Assembly: GCA_030425385.1 (NCBI GenBank)
Contig: JAUIAH010000034.1
Span: forward strand, 1-64,000
Direction of reading: 5' to 3'
Origin: Verrucomicrobiia bacterium
GTDB lineage: Bacteria > Verrucomicrobiota > Verrucomicrobiia > Verrucomicrobiales > DEV007
Length of the DNA: 64,000 nucleotides
Part shown: positions 17,445-25,999 of the stretch, piece after piece
How positions within the stretch are numbered: the stretch's first letter is position 1
Layout: each line of letters opens with the position of its first letter
The notes under the pieces: model-generated
The model's database searches: none
What the model saw: the letters and a program-made list of their open reading frames with translations, nothing else
Told to the model about the DNA's origin: nothing
Translations under genes and position numbers: made by a program

Positions 17445-19231
17445 CGGCTTGGTCGCTCGGGCTTGTGTTTCTCTAAAAAGGTTTCGAGCGCTTCATCTAA
17501 GTGGTCCTTGGCCCAGGATTCGGCTTCCAGGGGATCGGCATCCCGATAGCAGCCTAGGATTGCGGCTAGCATTGATTCATCTGCCATGGAACTAGGAAGG
17601 GCCTCATATTCTTGGAGCGCTAGCAACGGATGGAGAAAGCCTAAGTGGCGCAGCGCTTGCTCTAGAAACTGGCGGCGTTCGCCAGGATCAGGAAGTTCCT
17701 TGGCGAAGGCGAGGGACTCAAGAGCATCTGCGGCTCCAGAGGTGGAGTGAGTGTTAGGTCCTCGCCAGCGTAGGAGTTCCGTTTGCAGTGAAGCTTCCGG
17801 CACCCCTTGCTCGCGTAGGTATTGCTGAAAGGCTTCGGGATCCAGGCGTGCCCAAGTGAACTGAGCCCGCTTGTGTAGAGGCTTCAGATAGGGGTCTTGG
17901 GAAGCCTCTTCGTCCAGCACGAGTGTGAGGGCGTAAGCTGGATGGCAGGATGCTAGGGCATCTCCTGCGAAACAGAGGTCCGCCGTCCTGCCTTGCTGCT
18001 CGGCCCACGTGGCGAGTCCGGCAGGGTCGCTGAGCGCCCATCCCTGGAAGAGATTGCGCAGGGGTACGACGAAGCGCTGGAAATTCACCTGGCCCATGTT
18101 GATGGCCTGGAGGCTGTGTTTCTCTGTAAGGGCACGGTAGTCGAGGTAGTTGAGCCCGGCCAGGGGATCGCGTTCGCCCCATAGGCGAAACACGAAATCG
18201 GCAGCGCCTGCTAGACTGTGCTCCTCAAGGGTGATCTGCGCAAGCCGAGCAATCTGGGCATTGTTCAGCGAACGGGCGAGCGCTTGGGGAGGCAGTGTTT
18301 GCGGATACTCCGAGGCATGACGTGGCCCGAGTCGCCGCGCTAATGCTAGTAGATCCACGTGGCGTTCACTGCCTTGGGTGCGGTTCCGCTCTCCGGTAAG
18401 CAAGGAGGGGGGTGGAGTGATTAAGAGACTGTCTGCAGCGGGCCCGGCAGCCAAAGTCCGTCGCTCGGCCAAGCGGGGCCAAGCGACGAGCAAGGGCGCG
18501 ATCACGCCTAACATCATAGCAATGCCTGGCAAGCCCCAAAGCATCCACCAGCCGCCAAGCGTGCCGGCGTTGGCCGCTGCCAGCGCGCGCTCGCAGATTC
18601 GCGGTGCTAGCTGCGCGGGCGCCTGTTGGCTGGTTAGACCGGCCATGGCCACGGCGACGCTCGTGTGGGCGGGGGCTTGCCCATGGGCTTTTAGCCATTC
18701 GCCCAATCGCTTCACCGCCCGACTGCACATCTTGCGGCAAGCTTCCGAAGTCTTCCCGAGATCGTTGCCAATCTCCCGGTAAGTCTTGCCTTCGTAGTAA
18801 TGTGCGAGGACGATGCTGCGCTCGTCGCGATGCAGGGTCTGAAGCGCCTCATCCAATTGACCGGTATCGAGGTCGCCCACATCTTGCTCTAGGCGTAGTT
18901 GCTCTTCGCGGTAATAGCGAGCATTTCGGTCCCAGTAACGTTGCTCACTGCGGAAGCGGTGGGCCGTTTGATAGAGAGCTGTCTGATAGAGCCAATTGTT
19001 AAGCGTTGAGCGGAGCTTGAGGCCAGGCCGGGCTTTGCGCGCTAGCGTGATGAACACTTCCTGGGTGATGTCGTGGGCCCAATCGCTGCGCCTCGTCTTG
19101 CGTAAGGCGATGCCGTAGACAAGGTTCAGATGCCGCCGCACCAATTCCGCGAAAGCCTGCTCGCAGCCCGTGCGCTCGTAGGCTTCAAGCAGCTCCGGAT
19201 CGCTGCTGGTGGCATGGTTGGGTTGGTTCAT
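17441..19231 (-). CDS. ECF-type RNA polymerase sigma factor with membrane-spanning C-terminal extension
   Basis: 596 residues; ordinary ECF sigma factors have about 170-200. Sigma region 2 covers about residues 22-100 (AFAELVRRHLNLVYGIALRKTRRSDWAHDITQEVFITLARKA); region 4 about 125-180 (LHRDERSIVLAHYYEGKTYREIGNDLGKTSEACRKMCSRAVKRL). A hydrophobic segment follows at about 220-250 (WWMLWGLPGIAMMLGVIAPLLVAW). The remaining 340 residues contain W-x-x-x-D-P helical repeats (LWGERDPLAGLNYL, GWALSDPAGLATWAE). The layout predicts a sigma factor held at the membrane with a sensor or binding domain outside, in place of a separate anti-sigma factor; this mechanism is inference. It is followed, with ATGA overlap, by a small protein with the same repeats. 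Confidence 0.85.
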   Translation of the reverse strand: MNQPNHATSSDPELLEAYERTGCEQAFAELVRRHLNLVYGIALRKTRRSDWAHDITQEVFITLARKARPGLKLRSTLNNWLYQTALYQTAHRFRSEQRYWDRNARYYREEQLRLEQDVGDLDTGQLDEALQTLHRDERSIVLAHYYEGKTYREIGNDLGKTSEACRKMCSRAVKRLGEWLKAHGQAPAHTSVAVAMAGLTSQQAPAQLAPRICERALAAANAGTLGGWWMLWGLPGIAMMLGVIAPLLVAWPRLAERRTLAAGPAADSLLITPPPSLLTGERNRTQGSERHVDLLALARRLGPRHASEYPQTLPPQALARSLNNAQIARLAQITLEEHSLAGAADFVFRLWGERDPLAGLNYLDYRALTEKHSLQAINMGQVNFQRFVVPLRNLFQGWALSDPAGLATWAEQQGRTADLCFAGDALASCHPAYALTLVLDEEASQDPYLKPLHKRAQFTWARLDPEAFQQYLREQGVPEASLQTELLRWRGPNTHSTSGAADALESLAFAKELPDPGERRQFLEQALRHLGFLHPLLALQEYEALPSSMADESMLAAILGCYRDADPLEAESWAKDHLDEALETFLEKHKPERPSR

Positions 19232-19395
19232 TTCCCTCTTATTTCCCGCCGCGCCACGAAAGCGGACAGGAGGACGGAAACTAGCCCAGCAGGAGGGAAG
19301 GCAGAAGAAATATTTGCCAACGAGTGTCCGTTCCGCCCAGGGCGTCGGGAACTACTCCAATGACAAAGCCACTCAATCCCTAACACCAACCGACT

Positions 19396-21621
19396 ATGAA
19401 CCATCGCCGCTCCTTCGTTACGCTAACCTTGTTCTTGTTCGCAGGAATTCTCCCATGTTCCGGGGAAATCACTGGCATCGGCCGTGGCCTGCACGCGTAT
19501 TGGCCATTGGATACCCACACCCGAGATGTGATGTCCAACTATCATCTTCGCCAGCGCGACTCTGGAAACCCTGCGGCCTTGCTACCGATTCCGGCGGCGG
19601 AAGAACATCTCCCTGGCCAGTCCGTGCATTTCGACGGTGCAAGTCAATGGCTCGCGACGGAGCCAGGGCTGGATGTCAATCTGTTAGCCTTTGAAGATGG
19701 CTTCACCATCGCTGGCTGGTTCAGGGTCCACATGCACCAGTTCTGGGATTGCTTGATTGGAGGCGGTGGGGACAACCATTGGCAACTCCGGTTGCAGCGA
19801 GGGCGGGGATTGATCTTCACCATCGTCGCTCCCACCGGAGTTCCCGAGGCGGTTGTGACCAGCGTGGAGCAGCATGTCGGAGGCAACGTCACTTTGGAGG
19901 AGGATCGCTGGTATCACATCGTCGTCCGCGGTTCTGCCGGGGCGGTGACCAATCTGTTTCCACCCTTACAGAAACGCCTAGACATGTTTCTGGATGGCCG
20001 GCGAATGGGAAGCCGGCGTTTCTTCACGATCGAGGCCGATTCACCCACCTTACAGGATCACCATTCCCGGCCCAGCGCATTTGCCCCACCCAAACAACTG
20101 AAGCTTGGGGTCACGCCCTATGGCAATCGTGGGCTCCTGGATGGGCAATTGGATGACTTTGCCATCTGGGAGCGAGCATTGGAAGAGGAGGAGATCTCTC
20201 GGCTCGCCGATGCCGTCCCATTAATGTCTTTGCTAGATGATGAAGATCAAGATGGTATGCTTGACGTGTGGGAATGCCAGTGGGGGCTGGACCCAGCCTT
20301 AGATGACCGATTGATGGATCCTGATCAGGATGGACTCAGTAATGGGGAGGAGAGCGCCCTTGGCACCGTGCCTACCGAGGCTGATAGCGATGGCGACGGC
20401 CTATTGGATGGCACTGAGACCCTCACAGGGAGCTACCAGTCTGTTCAGGGAACGGGGACTGATCCTCGCCAGGCGGACAGTGACCGCGATGGCTTGCTGG
20501 ATGGCGCGGAGCTTGGCCTTGCCGATCCTAACATCGCGGATACCGATGGTGACGGCTTCTTGGATGGCCTGGAGATTGCCGACGGCACGGATCTTAACGC
20601 CGTCGATGTGATCTCACCTTTGCGCCGCGGTCTCTATGCATATTGGACCTTTGACGGTCATGTGCAGGATTCGTTTGGCGGCTTTCATGGTCAGGCTCGA
20701 GGTTCTCAGCCGGTGCAGTATAGCGCACCCGGTCAAGCGATCTCGGCACCCTTCGGCCAAGCTCTCTGGTTGGATGGCGACGATCAATATGTGGAAATGA
20801 CAGACGATCTCGCAGCCTTCGACTTTCCGGAGCAAAGTTTCACGGTTTCTGCTTGGATGGCATCAGAATCTCGCGGCAACGAGGTCTACCCAGTCGCTGT
20901 TGGCAGTGGAGGCCAACAGCCTTGGCTGCTCGGCGGCCTCCCCAATCAAGGCATGAACGTGGTGTTCAATCCGGGCACGGATCAGGTGCAGCCCTTTCCG
21001 AAACAGAATCCGTTTGTTCATGGAAGTGCGGTTTCAGGTCCTCAGGTTTGGTCTTACATTTCCACTCGGACGCTTTCGTTCCGGAAATTCACGCACGCCG
21101 TGGGCGTATACGATCATGATGCCAGACACTATCATGTTTACGTCAATGGCAAGCGCACGATCCTCCGTTCAACAAATACTGTCGGGGTGGCGGGTCAGAC
21201 CATGCATGGCCTAAGGATTGGGAGCTCCCCGAACGATTGGGAGCGGGCTGATAGCTTGTGGCGTGGTGGCGTGGACGACGTCGCCGTTTGGAAACGGGCG
21301 CTCTCGGAGGAGGATGTCGCCTTGCTCTATCAAAGTGGTGAAAGCCTCGGCAGTCTGCTCGGTTTGCCACCGATCGCATTCACCCCGGCACCCACGCGAT
21401 TCCGTGATCCGCGAATTCGGCGCGATGCGAATGGCGTGACCATCGAGTGGCTTGCGATTCCCGGACAGGAGTATGAGGTGAGGTACGCTGAAAGCCCGCA
21501 GGGTCCTTGGGTGACGGCCAAGCGTACTTTCCCTTCAAACCGCGCCCTGATGTCCTTTCGCGACACTGATCCAGCGCGCATTCACGAGAAGGAAGGCTAC
21601 TACCGCGTCGAAGAGCGTTAG
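19396..21621 (+). CDS. Secreted LamG protein with thrombospondin type 3 repeats
   Basis: 741 residues with a Sec signal (residues 1-23, ending PCSG). A first LamG/concanavalin-like domain spans about 30-270 (LHAYWPLD, MFLDGRRMGSRRF, LDDFAIWERALEEEEISRL). A block of Ca-binding thrombospondin type 3/Dockerin-like repeats follows (about 275-400; [60 protein letters not shown]). A second LamG domain covers about 410-650. The C-terminus carries a module with QEYEVRYAESPQGPW and terminal GYYRVEER, as in three other proteins here. Divergent from the sigma-factor gene; the 164-nt gap probably holds both promoters. Confidence 0.85.
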   Translation: MNHRRSFVTLTLFLFAGILPCSGEITGIGRGLHAYWPLDTHTRDVMSNYHLRQRDSGNPAALLPIPAAEEHLPGQSVHFDGASQWLATEPGLDVNLLAFEDGFTIAGWFRVHMHQFWDCLIGGGGDNHWQLRLQRGRGLIFTIVAPTGVPEAVVTSVEQHVGGNVTLEEDRWYHIVVRGSAGAVTNLFPPLQKRLDMFLDGRRMGSRRFFTIEADSPTLQDHHSRPSAFAPPKQLKLGVTPYGNRGLLDGQLDDFAIWERALEEEEISRLADAVPLMSLLDDEDQDGMLDVWECQWGLDPALDDRLMDPDQDGLSNGEESALGTVPTEADSDGDGLLDGTETLTGSYQSVQGTGTDPRQADSDRDGLLDGAELGLADPNIADTDGDGFLDGLEIADGTDLNAVDVISPLRRGLYAYWTFDGHVQDSFGGFHGQARGSQPVQYSAPGQAISAPFGQALWLDGDDQYVEMTDDLAAFDFPEQSFTVSAWMASESRGNEVYPVAVGSGGQQPWLLGGLPNQGMNVVFNPGTDQVQPFPKQNPFVHGSAVSGPQVWSYISTRTLSFRKFTHAVGVYDHDARHYHVYVNGKRTILRSTNTVGVAGQTMHGLRIGSSPNDWERADSLWRGGVDDVAVWKRALSEEDVALLYQSGESLGSLLGLPPIAFTPAPTRFRDPRIRRDANGVTIEWLAIPGQEYEVRYAESPQGPWVTAKRTFPSNRALMSFRDTDPARIHEKEGYYRVEER

Positions 21622-21756
21622 GCGAAGTCGGCAGAGGCCGGGGTAAGCTGAGCGAGGCCCATGTTTATGGGTGGCGGCGAAATCTTTTTTTCCGATCAAG
21701 GCGCAAGATTCTGGGCTCTCCTTCCGTGTCATGATTAAAGACGTTCTCGCCTTTCC

Positions 21757-22356
21757 ATGCCACCCGACTCTCCAGAAACCCGTCTCAGCCTGATCGGCCG
21801 CTTGCACGACAAGAGCGATGAGGATGCATGGACGGAGTTTGCCCAGACCTACGAGCCGCTGATCCTGGCGGTGGCTCGGAAACGTGGCCTGCAGCACGCG
21901 GACGCGGTCGAAGTCGCCCAGGATGTGCTCAATCGTGTGGCGCGTTCTATTGACAAATGGGAACCAGACACTAGCAAAGGCACCTTTCGCGCATGGCTCT
22001 ACCGGGTCACACGTAATCTCACGATTGATCATTTGCGGCGCAATCGGCGCTGGCACACTGCCAAAGAACTCGACGCCATCGACGAGATTCCCAACCCCAC
22101 AGACGAAGAATCGCGGGAGTTTCGCCTGGAATATGAACGGCAGCTCTTCAAATCGACGGCTGCAGAAGTCCGGTCCTCTTTCCAAGAGGGGAATTGGCAG
22201 GCATTCTGGCTAACAAGTGTCGAGGGCCACTCCATCGACCAGGTCGCCGAGCAACTTGGAATCACGAAGGGGAAGGTCTATGTCGCCCGCTCCCGCGTGA
22301 TGAATCGTATCGCCAAGGTTATCCAGCAGAAGCTGCAAGAGACCTCAGAAACTTAA
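21757..22356 (+). CDS. ECF sigma factor, Planctomycetes/Verrucomicrobia type
   Basis: 199 residues. Region 2 is seen in AWTEFAQTYEPLILAVARKRGLQHADAVEVAQDVLNRVARSIDKW, including the D-A-x-E-V-A-Q-D-V promoter-melting segment, then FRAWLYRVTRNLTIDHLRRNRR. Region 4 is near the C-terminus (FWLTSVEGHSIDQVAEQLGITKGKVYVARSRVMNRI). Length fits a compact ECF factor. The next gene, 28 nt downstream, encodes a zinc-finger/Ser-Thr kinase fusion that is probably its regulator; ECF-kinase pairs of this kind are known in Planctomycetes. Confidence 0.9.
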   Translation: MPPDSPETRLSLIGRLHDKSDEDAWTEFAQTYEPLILAVARKRGLQHADAVEVAQDVLNRVARSIDKWEPDTSKGTFRAWLYRVTRNLTIDHLRRNRRWHTAKELDAIDEIPNPTDEESREFRLEYERQLFKSTAAEVRSSFQEGNWQAFWLTSVEGHSIDQVAEQLGITKGKVYVARSRVMNRIAKVIQQKLQETSET

Positions 22357-22384
22357 CACTAGCCTACGCCTAACGTATCGAGCC

Positions 22385-24721
22385 ATGCTAACCAATGTAC
22401 ACACCCACCTGACGGAAGCACAACTAAAGAAGCTGCTACAAGGGGATACCGAATTCCGCGATAGTGGCACGGTCGCCGAGCATTTGGAGAGCTGCGCGGA
22501 ATGTCGGCGGGCGATGGAATCGATGGCCGCGACTCCAGATCTGTGGCAACAAGCTGCGGATCTGAGCACCTTGCCCCATTTCAAGGACGTAGGTCAGGGT
22601 GAGCGCTCAGCGAATGCGTTGGAAATGACGCAAGATACCGTCCTTGCCATTCTCGATGAGCCGTCGCACCCAGATTGGTTAGGCAGCCTAGGTGGCTATG
22701 ATGTGGAGCGGGAAATCGGCCGCGGCGGCATGGGTATTGTTCTCAAAGCCTATGATCGGGAACTCAACCGAATCTTAGCGATCAAGGTCATGGCGCCATG
22801 GTTAGCGCAGAATGGCACGGCGCGACAGCGCTTTGCACGCGAAGCCAGAGCGGCCGCTGCTGTGATTCACCCTAACGTCGTGCCTATCTACGGGATCAAT
22901 TCCAACAAAGGTACGCCGTATCTGGTCATGCCGTTCATAGCGGGTCCATCCCTTCAACGTCTCATCGATGAGCATGGACCCCTGGACGAGAAAGAGATCA
23001 TCCGCATGGCGTTGCAAGTGTCAGGAGCACTTGCTGCCGCCCACGCACAGGGCCTGGTTCACCGCGATATCAAACCGGCGAACATTCTCGTCGAATCCGC
23101 TGCCAACCGCGTCTTGGTCACCGACTTCGGCCTTGCCCGAGCGGTTGACGACGCTTCCGCAACGCAAAGCGGCTACTTCGTGGGCACGCCGAATTACATG
23201 TCTCCCGAGCAGGCGCTCGGACGTCGCGTCGACCAGCGGAGCGATCTGTTCAGTCTTGGCAGCGTGATCTACTTCATGGCGACGGGGCGCGTGCCTTTCC
23301 GCGCCGACACCCCTATCAGTGTGCTCAACCGCATCGCCCATGATGAGCCCATGGATGTGCGTGGTATCAATTGCGACATCTCGCGTGACCTCTCCCGCAT
23401 CATTCTCGCCCTGCACGAGAAAGATGTGGAACAACGCATGCAGTCTGCGGAAGAACTTCATCATTTGTTAGAGCAATATCTGGCCTACCTGCATCAGCCG
23501 GACATCTTGCAGCCGCCGGTCATCCCCGGTGGCGATGCAGAACGCCAGCCCGAGGGGGAGAACCCGCAACCAGCGCGAAAGCGCTCGCGAACGGTGGTTC
23601 TGGGCATGGCTGCGGCGACGATCATGGCGACCGTGGGGATCGCCATGGCCGCGGGGTGGCTGCCTATACAGGTGGACTGGTTTCCCTGGGCCGCCACCAG
23701 CGCCCAAGCACAGGCCCCAGACCAAACTGGCGATCATGGAGCGGACACCAGTCCAGGAGAAGCAACCCCGCACGATCCTCGGAATCCGGCCGATGGCAGC
23801 GATGCTGGATCGAGTTCAGGAGGGTCGAGTTCAGGAGGGTCGAGTTCAGGAGGATCGAGTTCAGGAGGATCGAGTTCTAGTGGCTCCAGCTCCGGCGGAG
23901 CGGCGTCGGACGAGCCGGATCCTTGGCCCGAGCTGATCGCCGAGGACGGTCTGCCAGGCGCCTTTGTGTCAGTGGAAAGGGAGTACGCCGGGCAGCAGAT
24001 CGATGGATTCACGCTTTACTTGCCTTTGTCATTCTCGGAAGAGGCCGGGCCTTATCCAGTCCTGATGTTTCTCCATGGAGGCCTGCTAGTAGGGGGCGAT
24101 ATCAGTCGAGTGAATCACTGGGACATTCCGTTGGAGGTGAAGAAGCATCGCGAGGCGTCTTCGCAACTCGCAAGCTACTTGTGCGATACCTTCATCATCG
24201 TCTGTCCCCATCTCGTCCAAGGCCAGTTTTATCTGAATGAGGCGGCGACGCAGGAGATCATTGATGAGATCCAAGCGAAGTATCACGCCGACGGTTCGCG
24301 CATCTACCTGACCGGTCTCAGCCGTGGCGGAGCTGGCACTTGGGGGCTGGTTTCAAGAATGCCCGGCGTCTTCGCGGCGGCGGCACCCATTGGTGGACGC
24401 CTTGATGGCATTGAGGAGATGGCTCCCCTGCGCGAAACGCCGCTTTGGATTGCCCACAACACTCGTGACCAAGTGACGCCGTATGAGCCCGTAGCCACCC
24501 TCGCTCGAAAGTTGGAACACATGGACGACGGCTTGTTTCGCCGCGTTGATTGGGCGGATCCCGTGAGCCTTGGTGAACTTGAGCAGCCCCGGGTATTCTC
24601 CTTCCGGGATTCCACCGATCACAATGCGTGGACCGAAGTCTACACGAGCTCGCACTTCTATCGGTGGCTCCTGCAGCAATCGCTGCAGGGTGAAGAGGGG
24701 AAGACGGCGATTGACGATTGA
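22385..24721 (+). CDS. Fusion protein: anti-sigma-like zinc finger, Ser/Thr kinase, membrane helix, extracytoplasmic esterase
   Basis: 778 residues. N-terminus: HLESCAEC, an H-x3-C-x2-C zinc finger as in ZAS anti-sigma factors (about 35-42). Protein kinase, about 100-370: glycine loop IGRGGMGIV, ATP lysine in LAIKVM, catalytic HRDIKPAN (about 225), DFG (about 245), and GTPNYMSPEQA in the activation segment. One membrane helix at about 403-425 (VVLGMAAATIMATVGIAMAAGWL). A Ser-Gly linker from a 15-bp tandem repeat. Alpha/beta hydrolase of the PHB-depolymerase/feruloyl-esterase type, about 520-770: FLHGG, nucleophile elbow GLSRGG (Ser at about 645), and C-terminal DSTDHNAW with the candidate His. 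All kinase catalytic motifs are intact. It follows an ECF sigma gene, so the fused finger plus kinase may bind and control that factor; the esterase role is unknown. Confidence 0.9.
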   Translation: MLTNVHTHLTEAQLKKLLQGDTEFRDSGTVAEHLESCAECRRAMESMAATPDLWQQAADLSTLPHFKDVGQGERSANALEMTQDTVLAILDEPSHPDWLGSLGGYDVEREIGRGGMGIVLKAYDRELNRILAIKVMAPWLAQNGTARQRFAREARAAAAVIHPNVVPIYGINSNKGTPYLVMPFIAGPSLQRLIDEHGPLDEKEIIRMALQVSGALAAAHAQGLVHRDIKPANILVESAANRVLVTDFGLARAVDDASATQSGYFVGTPNYMSPEQALGRRVDQRSDLFSLGSVIYFMATGRVPFRADTPISVLNRIAHDEPMDVRGINCDISRDLSRIILALHEKDVEQRMQSAEELHHLLEQYLAYLHQPDILQPPVIPGGDAERQPEGENPQPARKRSRTVVLGMAAATIMATVGIAMAAGWLPIQVDWFPWAATSAQAQAPDQTGDHGADTSPGEATPHDPRNPADGSDAGSSSGGSSSGGSSSGGSSSGGSSSSGSSSGGAASDEPDPWPELIAEDGLPGAFVSVEREYAGQQIDGFTLYLPLSFSEEAGPYPVLMFLHGGLLVGGDISRVNHWDIPLEVKKHREASSQLASYLCDTFIIVCPHLVQGQFYLNEAATQEIIDEIQAKYHADGSRIYLTGLSRGGAGTWGLVSRMPGVFAAAAPIGGRLDGIEEMAPLRETPLWIAHNTRDQVTPYEPVATLARKLEHMDDGLFRRVDWADPVSLGELEQPRVFSFRDSTDHNAWTEVYTSSHFYRWLLQQSLQGEEGKTAIDD
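23806..23880 (+). repeat. 15-bp tandem repeat coding for a Ser-Gly linker
   Basis: About five units of TCGAGTTCAGGAGGG/A in tandem encode repeated S-S-S-G-G. The units are nearly identical at DNA level while the flanking codons (AGTGGCTCCAGCTCC) have diverged, so the array is probably young and prone to copy-number change. It links the kinase membrane helix to the esterase domain and stays in frame with any unit number. Confidence 0.85.
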
Positions 24722-24746
24722 GGCGTGTTGAATTCTGATTGCCGAA

Positions 24747-25103
24747 GTGAAGGCCGGTTGGAAGAAACAGCTTCTTGAGGAATGGCGTGGGGTGCCCGAT
24801 CCCAAGCTTCCCGGGAAACCCGCTCAGGTCGTGGGAGACGTCATCCCCGGGCTCATGGATTCGTTGGGTCTATCGGACCGCTACGGGGAAGAAGAGATCG
24901 GTCGCGCGTGGACACAGATCGTGGGCGAGCCGCTGTGTTTGCAGACGGCACCGATCAAGTTGAAGCACCGCGTCCTTCATGTGCGGGTCATCCAACCGAC
25001 GGTGCACTACGTGCTCGATGGGATGCGTGAGGGTCTGTTGCGCGGCCTCCAAGAGCGCTTTGGGAAGGACCGGATCTGCGAGCTGAAGTTCGTGCTCCGT
25101 TGA
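24747..25103 (+). CDS. DUF721 (DciA-like) protein
   Basis: 118 residues from the GTG at 24747 (the in-frame stop just upstream limits alternatives). The DUF721 core is visible: AWTQIVGEPLCLQTAPIKLKHRVLHVRVIQPTVHYVLDGMREGLLRGLQERFG, the KH-like fold shared with DciA, the ancestral loader of the replicative helicase DnaB. The N-terminal VVGDVIPGLMDSLGL segment also fits. Expected in the cytoplasm on DNA. The gene begins 26 nt after the kinase fusion and ends one base before the convergent response regulator. Confidence 0.8.
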   Translation: MKAGWKKQLLEEWRGVPDPKLPGKPAQVVGDVIPGLMDSLGLSDRYGEEEIGRAWTQIVGEPLCLQTAPIKLKHRVLHVRVIQPTVHYVLDGMREGLLRGLQERFGKDRICELKFVLR

Positions 25104-25820
25104 TCACGACCCCGCCGTGCGCATGGCGATGCCGGCTGCCCAGTCGTGGAAGGAGCCAACGATGTCGTCGAGGTTCATTTCGAGGAAATCGAGCCCAGCG
25201 AAGGTCTTGATCAGATACAAACCTAGAAGAACACAGAAGCAGCAGAGGAAGAAGCCGATCGATCCAATCAGGTAGATGCCCATGGCTTTGACCATGAAGC
25301 GGCCCCCTTCCATGCTGAGCTCTCGCAGTCGACGCAAGCGTTGGGGGAACGACTGGATCTTGACCCGCATCTCCTCATTCTCTTGAGCGATCTGGGTGTC
25401 ACTGAGCATCTTCTTGCGCTTTTCGAGGCCGGTGCTGATAGCCTCACACACGGTGGAGAAGTCGGCGGGCTTGGGCAGGTACCGGTGGACATCACCTTCA
25501 TTGATCGCACGGATGGCGAGGTCCAGATCGCGATGGCCCGTGAGGAGGATCCGCTGGATGTAGGGAAACTCGTGCCGGATCCGAGTGAGGAAATCGAGCC
25601 CGGACTCGCCCGGCAGGCCGTGATCGCAGATGATCACCTCGATCGCATTCTGCTGTTCATCCAGAATCCGCTGAGCCTCCTCACAGTCTCCGGCGGTGTG
25701 GACCTCGTAGTCATTGCTTAGGATGCGAACAAGAAGGTCCATGACTGGCTTCTCATCCTCAATGAGCAACAGGGAAGCGGGACCGTCGTCCTCTTGGAAT
25801 TGATCAGCGAAGGCAACCAT
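25104..25820 (-). CDS. Response regulator receiver protein with C-terminal membrane helix
   Basis: 238 residues. Receiver domain at about 15-135: LLLIEDEKPVMDLLVRIL (acidic pair), phosphoacceptor Asp in VIICDHGLPGESGLDFL (about residue 66), LLTGHRD (switch Thr) and YLPKPADF (conserved Lys). A coiled-coil-like helix follows (about 136-180, EKRKKMLSDTQIAQENEEMRVKIQ), then a membrane segment (about 186-208, IYLIGSIGFFLCCFCVLLGLYLI) and a short tail. No DNA-binding or enzymatic output domain is present, so it would act as a membrane-bound receiver, perhaps through oligomerisation. No partner kinase is adjacent. Confidence 0.85.
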   Translation of the reverse strand: MVAFADQFQEDDGPASLLLIEDEKPVMDLLVRILSNDYEVHTAGDCEEAQRILDEQQNAIEVIICDHGLPGESGLDFLTRIRHEFPYIQRILLTGHRDLDLAIRAINEGDVHRYLPKPADFSTVCEAISTGLEKRKKMLSDTQIAQENEEMRVKIQSFPQRLRRLRELSMEGGRFMVKAMGIYLIGSIGFFLCCFCVLLGLYLIKTFAGLDFLEMNLDDIVGSFHDWAAGIAMRTAGS

Positions 25821-25999
25821 TTAACTATAGTAATTATGGATTTTTGAAACAAATCAAGTCGAATCTGATATTCTTCAAGATTTCAATCATTCAAGTTCAG
25901 TTTCGCAGCTGTGAGAAACTGGTCTATATAATTGTAATATTTATCAGGTTTTCTAGAAGAAATGCTCACGCCAGGCCGTGATTCTGGATAATCTGGGCG
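25821..25999. promoter_or_regulatory. AT-rich divergent intergenic region
   Basis: About 180 nt, markedly richer in A+T than its surroundings, between the response regulator (minus) and the NlpC/P60 gene (plus). It contains stretches such as TATATAATTGTAATATTTA near 25925-25945. It probably holds both promoters and perhaps a binding site for a nucleoid or regulatory protein. Exact elements cannot be assigned. Confidence 0.4.
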
